A stretch of DNA of 6,806 bases, from the NCBI GenBank assembly GCA_027063105.1, contig JAMOSL010000097.1:1-6806 (forward strand), read 5' to 3'. Source of the DNA: Campylobacteraceae bacterium. Its GTDB lineage: Bacteria > Campylobacterota > Campylobacteria > Campylobacterales > Sulfurovaceae. Below the pieces are notes generated by a model, which was given only the letters and a program-made list of their open reading frames with translations, made no database searches and had not been told where the DNA came from. Below are positions 1-6,379 of this stretch, one piece after another; positions within the stretch are counted from its first letter, which is position 1, and every line of letters starts with the position of its first letter. The position numbers and the translations under genes were made by a program.

Positions 1-1028
1 CCTTGAGTAAACGCTGGCATACCACCCCAAGGAGTAAGTATCCCTCCATTCATTGAAGCATCACTGCTGTCTGTCATTGAATACGCTACATAACCACTTA
101 AATTTTGGTATGTCGTACCTAATTTAAATCCTAAGTAATTACTATCAACTTCTCCAGCTAATGCATCACCTGTATCTGTCTCATTAATATATTGAGCTGA
201 AGCTGTTACTCCACTATATTTATAATCAGCTTGTAGATATAACGCATTTAATATGTCATGAGCATAATAGTCCCATGCTTGTAGTTTAAGACCTTCAACA
301 CCTGTGTATATAAATGCTAAAGCAGATACACCATCAGTATCAGCTCCTTCTCCTAAAGCTATCTCTCCCATGGTAGCAAATTCCCCACTTGTACCAAGTT
401 TATAACCTAAACCATAACCACTTTGAAGAGACAAAGCTCCTGCCTCACCATATACATTCCCAAAAGTACCAACAGTCTCTTTTGTTACATGTCCAGCGAT
501 TAAAGTTGTATCTGCTAAATCAGTATTACTTATAATCACTGCTTCAAAAAGGTTTGGTAACATTCTTGCATCATCAGCTCCTGCTAATGGTGTATCAAGT
601 CTTTGTCTACCTATTTTAATATTAGTATTTCCATTTTTGTAGTTAAGATAAGCCTGACCAATAAAAGCATAATCATCAAAATCATCACCAAATAAAGATG
701 GGTCATACTTTTTACTACTTTTGTCTTCATCATGAATCTCAAAACCATAGGTTCCATAAGCTCTTAATCCTAAAGAGAGACCATTAAATGATTTTGTATC
801 ATACCCAATATGTCCACCAGTATTTAAAGAGTTACGGTTATTTTCTAAAATACCTGTATATGTTCTATCTATATAAAATGTTCTAAATTGTCCAGATAGT
901 GTTCCAAAACTCTCTTTTGGCTCTTCTATTTCTATCACTTCTGTATTAGTTGGTTTAATATCATCTCCTGCAATAATAGCAGTTGATAAAGATAATATAG
1001 AAACCAAACTTAAACTAATTACTCTCAT
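1..1028 (-). CDS. OprD-family outer-membrane porin, 3' end beyond the window
   Basis: This encodes a beta-barrel porin for diffusion of small solutes across the outer membrane. The 342 complete codons present begin with a signal peptide (about residues 1-20, MRVISL followed by a hydrophobic stretch ending AIIA|GD). A short acidic linker follows (about 21-40), then alternating polar/aromatic barrel strands from FGTLSGQFRTFYIDR onward. Family marks are the GRQRLDTPLAG segment with RMLPN just after it (about 140-159), and NGGILTPWGGMPAFTQ (327-342), typical of the OprD-like porins of Campylobacterota. These usually run to a little over 400 residues, so roughly the last fifth is missing. The ATG is supported by AGGGGAG (1034-1040) five bases upstream. 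The gene lies 123 bases downstream of the response regulator on the same strand and probably has its own promoter with the direct-repeat site at 1073-1093. The substrate cannot be inferred. Confidence 0.9.
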   Translation of the reverse strand, partial: MRVISLSLVSILSLSTAIIAGDDIKPTNTEVIEIEEPKESFGTLSGQFRTFYIDRTYTGILENNRNSLNTGGHIGYDTKSFNGLSLGLRAYGTYGFEIHDEDKSSKKYDPSLFGDDFDDYAFIGQAYLNYKNGNTNIKIGRQRLDTPLAGADDARMLPNLFEAVIISNTDLADTTLIAGHVTKETVGTFGNVYGEAGALSLQSGYGLGYKLGTSGEFATMGEIALGEGADTDGVSALAFIYTGVEGLKLQAWDYYAHDILNALYLQADYKYSGVTASAQYINETDTGDALAGEVDSNYLGFKLGTTYQNLSGYVAYSMTDSSDASMNGGILTPWGGMPAFTQ

Positions 1029-1072
1029 TCTTTCTCCCCTTTAGTTATCTAATCTCTAATGTTAAAATCTTT

Positions 1073-1093
1073 ACATAGCATTAACATAGCATT
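1073..1093 (-). promoter_or_regulatory. Putative OmpR/PhoB-type operator: 10-base direct repeat, 11-base period
   Basis: On the minus strand AATGCTATGT occurs twice, at 1093-1084 and 1082-1073, separated by one base. Two same-direction half-sites one helical turn apart are the standard binding geometry for winged-helix dimers of the OmpR/PhoB family. The site lies 44 bases before the porin start codon and just downstream of a gene for such a regulator. A weak -10 candidate, TAGATA (1051-1046), lies 21 bases past the repeat, with other poor matches nearer. Arms AAAATCTT (1064-1071) and AAGATTTT (1095-1102) flank the repeat symmetrically. The repeat is seen directly; the assignment to this regulator is inference. 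Confidence 0.55.
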
Positions 1094-1131
1094 TAAGATT
1101 TTGATGATGAAAGTATATATTTATTTATCGT

Positions 1132-1152
1132 AGTGTGCATAATTGTTACACT
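1132..1152. repeat. Short inverted repeat between the response regulator and the porin
   Basis: AGTGT (1132-1136) and ACACT (1148-1152) form perfect 5-base arms around 11 bases, with a possible extra G-T pair inside. The right arm touches the stop codon of the response regulator. No T-run follows on the minus strand, so it is a poor intrinsic terminator. It could be a second protein-binding site, an mRNA 3' hairpin, or chance in AT-rich DNA. Confidence 0.25.
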
Positions 1153-1814
1153 TATTTTAAACTCAATCTATATCCTACACCTTTTAGTGTACTAATAAGC
1201 TCCTGTTTTAGTATTTGTCTAACTCTATGAACTTCTGCTCTAATTGTTGCATTATCAACATATATATCATTCCAAACATAATGCCTAAGCATATCAAAAT
1301 CAACAATTCTCTCTACATTAGAGGCAAAAAGATGTATAATTTGAGACTGTTTTTTTGTAAGTATTTGTTCTTTATTCTCGAATAAGAGACGCTTTTTTTG
1401 CAAATTATAAGTATAAGCTTTACTGAGTTTAACAATATATTTACACTCTATCACACTCATTTTTAAAAGTCTATCAATATGAAGCGTTAACTCTTTAAGA
1501 TGAAATGGTTTCTTTAAATAATCATAACAACCAAGTTCATATGCTTTAGTTATCTGTTCTATTTCTGTTATAGCTGATATAAATATTGTAGGAACAAATA
1601 TTTTTTTCTTTTTGATAGTCTCTAAAAGCGTTAATCCATCTATAGAAGGTGTATTAATATCAAATATAAACATATCATAATTATTTTTTTGAATTGCATG
1701 ATATGCATCCTCTCCATCTTCATAAGCATCAATATCATAATTTCTTGTTTCTATGAGATACTCAACTATAGCACTTTGAAGCATTAATTCATCTTCTAAT
1801 AATAAAATTTTCAT
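1152..1814 (-). CDS. OmpR-family two-component response regulator
   Basis: This 220-residue cytoplasmic transcription factor has a receiver domain (about 1-118) and a C-terminal winged-helix DNA-binding domain (about 125-218). In the receiver, E7-D8 form the acidic pocket, D52 in FIFDINTP is the phospho-acceptor, S80 takes the switch Thr/Ser place, and K102 in YLKKPF is the conserved lysine. The output domain has the usual ending, with the recognition-helix region ATIRAEVHRVRQIL and the wing at LKGVGYRL. Its ATG overlaps the stop of the upstream kinase by four bases (ATGA), and AGAGGA stands eight bases before the start, so the two are probably translationally coupled. The kinase is the evident partner. 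The likely target is the porin downstream, because an 11-base-period direct repeat precedes that gene. I cannot name the regulator's orthologue or its signal. Confidence 0.93.
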   Translation of the reverse strand: MKILLLEDELMLQSAIVEYLIETRNYDIDAYEDGEDAYHAIQKNNYDMFIFDINTPSIDGLTLLETIKKKKIFVPTIFISAITEIEQITKAYELGCYDYLKKPFHLKELTLHIDRLLKMSVIECKYIVKLSKAYTYNLQKKRLLFENKEQILTKKQSQIIHLFASNVERIVDFDMLRHYVWNDIYVDNATIRAEVHRVRQILKQELISTLKGVGYRLSLK

Positions 1815-3283
1815 AAAATATATCCTCTAAATCTATATTCAAATATAGTTCTTTTTTTATCTGATAAAACAATAACCTCTATATTCTCTTTATCACATAT
1901 AGATTTTACTATCTCTAAACCTAATCCAAATCCAACTTCTTCAGATTTTTCTCTATGGAAAGCTTTAAATATCTCTTTTGTATCTAAAATTTTATTTGAA
2001 TTAGTAACAAAAGACAGTAATACTATAGAATCTTTTTGTTTTAAAGTTACTAAAATATCAGTATCTTTTTTTGCAAACTTAATAGCATTGGATAAATTAT
2101 TATCTATAACTCTTTGTAACTCTAAAGTATTAAAAAAAACTTCTATATTATTGTCTACATCTAATATTATCTTACGACGATTACCTGAAGCTATTTCATT
2201 AAAGAAATCTAATCTTTCAAATAAGAATTTAGATAAATCTATTTTCTCTTTCTCATATTCTAATCTATCTTTTTTAACCATATATCCTAAATCATCATAA
2301 ATAGTACTAATTATCTTCGCCCCTGCCTCTATCTTGCTTATGTATGGATTATTTTCACTATATTTCATTTTATATATATCAATATAGGTCATAATAACTG
2401 CTAAAGGTGTATTTATTTCATGAATAGAATGTTTGATAAAACTATCCTGTGCCTTTACTAGCCTTTGTAACTCTTCTGTCTTTGCCTCCACAATTCTTTC
2501 GAGTGATAAATTTAATTCTTCTAATCTATTTTTTCTTTTATGTATTTCTATAACCATATTATTAACATATTTTACCATTTTCTTGAATTCTAAAAGACCT
2601 ATATCACCCTCTTCGATTAAAGTATATCCTTTTGAGGCTTTTTGAAAAAAAAGGCTAAATGTATTTATCTCTTTATTGATAATATGATTTACAATACTAA
2701 GTATAATTGTTCCAAATCCAAATATTATTACAGATAAAGATAATATTTCCATCATATATTTAATAAGTCTATATTTTAATTTCTTTCTCTCTTCTAAAAT
2801 AATTTGTTCGACTTTATCTAAATATACACCTCTAGTAACTGTCCATTTCCAAGGATTAAAAGATTTTGCATAAGATATTTGTTGAGATTTTACATATCCT
2901 CCTTCAATATGTTTAGAGACTTTTATTAACTCTTGGATAAGCTCCATATCAACTTTAAATAGCGAATCACTTATATTCATACCATTTAGATTATCAAATA
3001 TAAAAATATAATCTTTTCCATAAAGATACTCTATTGCCTTTATCGTATCTATCTTGGATTTATTATTTTTATAGGAGTAATCTATAAACTTTAGAACTCT
3101 ATTTATATCATTAAAGATGATACTCTTCTGTTCTATTAAATAATCTTTTCGTATTTTTTTTGCCTCTCTCTCGAAATCATTATACTCTTCATAAATAACT
3201 AAAGCTATAAAAAGGGCAACAAATAGAGACATAATTGATATACTCCAAAGATGTATAGAAGTTACAGTTCTATTATTAAACAT
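1811..3283 (-). CDS. Membrane sensor histidine kinase with Cache-like periplasmic domain
   Basis: This 490-residue inner-membrane kinase should phosphorylate the regulator encoded next to it. Membrane segments lie at about 11-31 and 178-200. They enclose a periplasmic region (about 32-175) with single-Cache features: YIFIFDNLNG around 92-101 and SFNPWKWTVTRGVYLDKV around 141-158, as in ligand-sensing sCache domains. A linker and a coiled coil (about 245-280) lead to the H-box, with H288 in SIHEINTPL. The ATPase domain has an N-box (NNLSNAIKFA, 395-404), an F-box (IFKAFHRE) and a good G2 box (GFGLGLEIVK, 451-460). The G1 box is degenerate: TNSNKI (427-432) stands where DxGxGI is expected. The start overlaps the lgt stop by eight bases and has only a weak ribosome site (AGAG abutting the ATG), which suggests coupling to lgt translation. 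The ligand is unknown. Confidence 0.9.
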   Translation of the reverse strand: MFNNRTVTSIHLWSISIMSLFVALFIALVIYEEYNDFEREAKKIRKDYLIEQKSIIFNDINRVLKFIDYSYKNNKSKIDTIKAIEYLYGKDYIFIFDNLNGMNISDSLFKVDMELIQELIKVSKHIEGGYVKSQQISYAKSFNPWKWTVTRGVYLDKVEQIILEERKKLKYRLIKYMMEILSLSVIIFGFGTIILSIVNHIINKEINTFSLFFQKASKGYTLIEEGDIGLLEFKKMVKYVNNMVIEIHKRKNRLEELNLSLERIVEAKTEELQRLVKAQDSFIKHSIHEINTPLAVIMTYIDIYKMKYSENNPYISKIEAGAKIISTIYDDLGYMVKKDRLEYEKEKIDLSKFLFERLDFFNEIASGNRRKIILDVDNNIEVFFNTLELQRVIDNNLSNAIKFAKKDTDILVTLKQKDSIVLLSFVTNSNKILDTKEIFKAFHREKSEEVGFGLGLEIVKSICDKENIEVIVLSDKKRTIFEYRFRGYIL

Positions 3284-4055
3284 CTCTATATTTATAAAAA
3301 AACATCATATAGACTCCAAGTATAATAAATGGAATACTTAAGAATTGTCCTGTACTAATACCAAAATCATTATCATAATTTGCTTGTTTTAGTTTAAAAA
3401 ATTCAAGCATAAATCTAACACTAAAAATAGATACTAAATAAAACCCAAATAGAAATCCTGCTTTAAGTTTATCATAATATTTTTGATATATCCAAACCGT
3501 TATACCAAATAAAATAAAGTAACTAAAAGACTCATATAATTGTGTTGGATGTCTTGGCAACATATCTATTTTTGTAAATATAATTCCCCATGGTTGATTT
3601 GTTGGAATCCCTACTATTTCAGAGTTAAAGAAATTTCCTATACGAATAAATGCACCAGCTATAATAGATGGCATAACCATTTTGTCTACAAGCCATATAA
3701 AATCATATTTATATTTTCTACAGAATAGATAAACTCCTGTAATTAGACCTATAGCTCCTCCATGACTAGCTAATCCACCTTCCCAAACTGCAAATATTTT
3801 GAGAGGATTTGATAAATAATATACAGGGTCATAAAAGAGACAATGTCCTAATCTTGCCCCAATAATAGTACCAACCATCACATAAACAAAGAGATATTCA
3901 ACATCAGTTACTTTTTTACCCTCTTTTTTAAATATCTTTTCAGTAATCTGCATTCCTATCCAAAAAGCAAAAGCAAACATAACTCCATACCATCTGACTG
4001 TCACACCACCTATTGAAAAAATATTAGGGTCTCCACCCCACACTATATATTCCAT
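3276..4055 (-). CDS. lgt: Prolipoprotein diacylglyceryl transferase (Lgt)
   Basis: Lgt is an inner-membrane enzyme that moves a diacylglyceryl group from phosphatidylglycerol to the lipobox cysteine of prolipoproteins, the first step of lipoprotein maturation. Numbered from the chosen start (259 residues), the family marks are RWYG (21-24, catalytic-region Tyr), GARLGH (66-71), the H98 loop GLASHGGAIG, the signature RIGNFFNSEIVG (138-149, with the essential Arg, Asn and Glu), RHPTQLYES (168-176) and VRFMLEFF (213-220, with Arg and Glu). About seven membrane helices are apparent. I prefer the ATG at 4055 over the in-frame ATG at 4067. GGAG (4062-4065) lies six bases before 4055, nothing precedes 4067, and the likely transcript starts near 4066-4069. 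The gene is divergent from murJ and leads an operon with the kinase and regulator. Confidence 0.96.
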   Translation of the reverse strand: MEYIVWGGDPNIFSIGGVTVRWYGVMFAFAFWIGMQITEKIFKKEGKKVTDVEYLFVYVMVGTIIGARLGHCLFYDPVYYLSNPLKIFAVWEGGLASHGGAIGLITGVYLFCRKYKYDFIWLVDKMVMPSIIAGAFIRIGNFFNSEIVGIPTNQPWGIIFTKIDMLPRHPTQLYESFSYFILFGITVWIYQKYYDKLKAGFLFGFYLVSIFSVRFMLEFFKLKQANYDNDFGISTGQFLSIPFIILGVYMMFFYKYRDV

Positions 4056-4066
4056 TCTATACTCCA

Positions 4067-4080
4067 TTTTTGGTTATAAT
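4067..4080 (+). promoter_or_regulatory. Promoter for murJ: T-run plus TATAAT
   Basis: TTTTT (4067-4071) and GG lead into a perfect TATAAT at 4075-4080. This is the T-rich, extended -10 arrangement of housekeeping-sigma promoters in Campylobacter and Helicobacter relatives, which often lack a clear -35. Transcription would start near 4087 and leave a leader of about 11 bases before the murJ ATG, with only a weak AAG ribosome site. Confidence 0.7.
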
Positions 4081-4089
4081 ATCTAAAAA
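4073..4089 (-). promoter_or_regulatory. Promoter for lgt operon, overlapping the murJ -10
   Basis: Read on the minus strand, TTTTT (4089-4085) is followed by TATTAT (4081-4076) and, overlapping it, TATAAC (4078-4073). Either could serve as the -10, giving a start near 4066-4069 and a short leader that contains the GGAG ribosome site of lgt. It shares its bases with the murJ -10 on the other strand. It is a weaker match than the plus-strand promoter. Confidence 0.5.
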
Positions 4090-4097
4090 GTAATTCT

Positions 4098-5498
4098 ATG
4101 AAACTAAAATCAATTATGACAAATAGCTTTGGGATTTTATTCTCTCGTGTTACTGGTCTATTCCGTGATATTTTAATGGCATCTGCACTTGGTACATCAA
4201 TATATAGTGATATGTTTTTTATAGCTTTTAAGCTTCCAAATCTATTTCGCCGTATTTTTGCTGAAGGAGCATTCACACAATCTTTTATGCCATCATTTAT
4301 AGCTTCCAAACATAAAGGTGTATTTGCTGTATCAATATTTTTGAGATTTATTATATTCTTAATTATTATGTCTATAATTGTAAGTTTCTTTCCTGAAGTG
4401 CTTACTAAAGCATTAGCTGTTGGGTGGAGTGAAGAAACTATCAAAATGGCTTCTCCCTTAACAGCTATAAACTTTTGGTATTTAGACCTCGTATTTATAA
4501 TTACATTCTTAGCCACACTTCTACAATATAAGGAACACTTTGCGACAACAGCATTATCAACAGCTTTACTAAATTTATCTATGATTACAGCTTTATGGAT
4601 TTATATGAAAGATAGCCCAGAGAATATAGCTTATGCAGTTAGTTTTTCAGTATTAGTTGGTGGACTTTTACAAATTTTAGCACATATTTATACAATTAAC
4701 AAATTAAATCTTCACAAACTTCTTATTGGTGGATGGAAATATAGAAAAGTCAAGAATATAGATGATGAGAAGAAAAGATTCAATACACTTTTTATACCTG
4801 CGATATGGGGAAACTCAACAGCCCAAATAAATGCTTTTATAGATACTTTATTAGCATCTTTTCTAGTAAGTGGTTCTATATCTTATCTATTCTATGCAAA
4901 TCGTATATTTCAACTACCTCTAGCTCTATTTGCCATAGCCACTGCAACTGCTTTATTCCCATCTATATCAAAAGCAATAAAAAATGGAAAAGAGAAAGAA
5001 GCTTATGAAAATTTAGATAAAGCTTTTTGGATATTAACATTTGCCTTAGGATTTGCAATGGTAGGTGGAATAGTTTTAGCAGAACCAATTATATGGCTTC
5101 TTTTTGAAAGAGGAAACTTTACAGAAGCTAGTAGCATTGAGACAGTTGGAGTTCTAACTATGTACATGATAGGTTTAGTTCCATTCGGATTAGCAAAACT
5201 ATTTTCACTATTTTTATACGCATCACATCGTCAAGCACAAGCAGCTAAAATAGCAACTTATTCTTTAATAGTCAATATAGTATCATCACTAATTTTAATG
5301 AAAATAATGGGTGTGCAAGGATTAGCACTAGCAGGAAGTATTGGAGGTTGGGTACTATTTATATTCACAGTAAAAGAGGTAGGAAGCCAAAGATTTATAA
5401 ATATAGTAAAAAGTATTAAAGCAATATATTTTATACTTTCAATGGCTACATTCTGGATAATTTTAAGCTGGATAAATGATATATTAGCGTTAAATTAA
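4098..5498 (+). CDS. murJ: Lipid II flippase MurJ (MviN)
   Basis: MurJ is a multi-spanning inner-membrane flippase of the MOP superfamily that moves lipid II to the periplasmic side for peptidoglycan synthesis. The 466-residue product shows the family's N-terminal block SRVTGLFRD (16-24, Arg17 and Arg23) and the motif LPNLFRRIFAEGAFTQSF (46-63), including the cavity Arg. A second lobe starts at about 236-275 with ASFLVSGSISYLFYANRI, where R269 matches the functional Arg of helix 8, and has FERGNFT (336-342). About fourteen hydrophobic helices are apparent. It is shorter than the E. coli protein (about 510), partly because the loop after helix 2 is compact (SFIASKHKG). The ATG at 4098 is the first in frame and lies just after a strong promoter; the next in-frame ATG (4116) has no better ribosome site. 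No convincing terminator follows the stop. Confidence 0.95.
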   Translation: MKLKSIMTNSFGILFSRVTGLFRDILMASALGTSIYSDMFFIAFKLPNLFRRIFAEGAFTQSFMPSFIASKHKGVFAVSIFLRFIIFLIIMSIIVSFFPEVLTKALAVGWSEETIKMASPLTAINFWYLDLVFIITFLATLLQYKEHFATTALSTALLNLSMITALWIYMKDSPENIAYAVSFSVLVGGLLQILAHIYTINKLNLHKLLIGGWKYRKVKNIDDEKKRFNTLFIPAIWGNSTAQINAFIDTLLASFLVSGSISYLFYANRIFQLPLALFAIATATALFPSISKAIKNGKEKEAYENLDKAFWILTFALGFAMVGGIVLAEPIIWLLFERGNFTEASSIETVGVLTMYMIGLVPFGLAKLFSLFLYASHRQAQAAKIATYSLIVNIVSSLILMKIMGVQGLALAGSIGGWVLFIFTVKEVGSQRFINIVKSIKAIYFILSMATFWIILSWINDILALN

Positions 5499-5559
5499 AC
5501 GAATGATGAAAATTTCCAATCTTTTATAATTTGCCATTTAATCTCTTTGGTTTATTTAA

Positions 5560-5685
5560 TTAATTAATGGTGCTCCTAATAGCATTAAATTTATAAAAAC
5601 AAAAGAAGTCTTTGATTATAAAGATAAAGATATTTATTTTGAATATGAAGGAATTAAAACAAGCGTAACTTCTATTTCTATATAG
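5560..5685 (+). pseudogene. Possible 3' remnant of an unrecognised gene
   Basis: The stretch from 5560 to the TAG at 5683-5685 is open for 41 codons between two stops and has no ATG, GTG or TTG in frame at its left end. It nevertheless reads like protein: it begins LINGAPNSIKFIKTKE and then has an Asp/Lys/Tyr/Glu-rich middle (VFDYKDKDIYFEYEG) and a short polar tail. The in-frame TAA at 5557-5559 lies in a TTAATTAATTAAT tract. I do not recognise the family. It lies between murJ and the toxin-antitoxin pair, where a decayed or truncated gene would be expected beside an insertion. The rest of 5499-5707 holds a small hairpin (TTAATG 5564-5569 with CATTAA 5583-5588) and AT-rich sequence without a clear terminator. 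Confidence 0.35.
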
Positions 5686-5707
5686 TTTTCTTTTTATTAT
5701 GTTATTT

Positions 5708-6379
5708 TTAAAATAATCTACCTTGTATCAATTTCTTGGGATAAACTATCTCAATAAATCTATCTTTAGAAGACAGAGCCTCATTAAATAAATCTAGTTT
5801 AACTAACGAAACTAAAATAGCACAAGTTCGAGCTTGGCAGTTTATAGATTTTTTTGGATTAAATTCAATATCTGAAAAAATATTATAGTTAGATAACTCA
5901 TTAATAATATTACTGTTTGAACTATATAAAGCATTGATATAAAGCCAATCATAAAAAGCTGTTTTAGGTTCATTTTCCCAAAATTCTCCATTAAACTCAA
6001 AGCCTATAATATTCCCTGATGTTCTTAATCTTGGGTCTTTTTTGGCTTCTATGCTTGTTTTATGATATATATCTTTGTATTGATTATCTCCCTCAAAAAC
6101 TTTACTCCCTTGAAAAGCACACTCTACGCTTATTTGTCTATCTTCAAACTCTACCATTAGATTAAAAGCACTCAAAGCCCAACCTATTTTTAAATTAGAT
6201 TTAGTTGACACCTCTAATATATTATTAAAACCTAATTTATTCGCTGATTTATGTAAAGATTTGACAGATTTTAGTTTTTGAGAAACAGAGAAACCATTAT
6301 AGAATTGAAAATCTATATTCTCCTCTTTAAAAAGTTGTTTTGGGTTGTTGGTTGATAAAAATATTGGTCGGTTAGCCAT
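5708..6379 (-). CDS. DarT1-associated NADAR-family antitoxin
   Basis: This is a cytoplasmic NADAR-superfamily protein. Members paired with DarT1 are ADP-ribosyl hydrolases that take ADP-ribose off guanine in DNA and so neutralise the toxin. The 223-residue product has the run of blocks I associate with this subfamily: MANRPIF at the start, YNGFSVSQKLKSVKSLH (27-43), LEVSTKS (55-61), LSAFNL (69-74), AFQGSKVFEG (88-97), EAKKDPRLR (111-119), PKTAFYDWLYINAL (138-151) and FNPKKSINCQAR (173-184). I place the start at the ATG at 6379, ten codons inside the longest frame. AAAGGA lies seven bases before it, and MANRP is the usual N-terminus. The start overlaps the stop of the toxin gene by eight bases, which suggests coupled translation. 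No key block appears missing, so the antitoxin looks intact. Confidence 0.88.
   Translation of the reverse strand: MANRPIFLSTNNPKQLFKEENIDFQFYNGFSVSQKLKSVKSLHKSANKLGFNNILEVSTKSNLKIGWALSAFNLMVEFEDRQISVECAFQGSKVFEGDNQYKDIYHKTSIEAKKDPRLRTSGNIIGFEFNGEFWENEPKTAFYDWLYINALYSSNSNIINELSNYNIFSDIEFNPKKSINCQARTCAILVSLVKLDLFNEALSSKDRFIEIVYPKKLIQGRLF

Noticed and set aside
2088..2645. Two 70-codon plus-strand open frames inside the sensor kinase gene
   Set aside because: They lie antisense to clear kinase domains, are low-complexity Ser/Leu-rich, and show no ribosome site; they are shadows.
3540..3728. 62-codon plus-strand open frame inside lgt
   Set aside because: It is antisense to the conserved Lgt signature region; a shadow frame.
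4043..4516. 157-codon open frame on the minus strand, overlapping lgt and murJ
   Set aside because: It lies antisense to the highly conserved 5' part of murJ and its translation resembles no family; it is a shadow of murJ codon composition.
4805..5008. 67-codon plus-strand open frame inside murJ
   Set aside because: It is a different frame of the conserved second lobe of MurJ; a shadow frame.
5564..5588. Hairpin TTAATG/CATTAA as a terminator for murJ
   Set aside because: The stem is AT-rich and only 6 pairs long, and no T-run follows on either strand.
5661..5700. T-rich tract after AACTTC...ATAGTT as an intrinsic terminator on the plus strand
   Set aside because: Only four good pairs form before mismatches; the T-run is broken. 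It is too weak to call.
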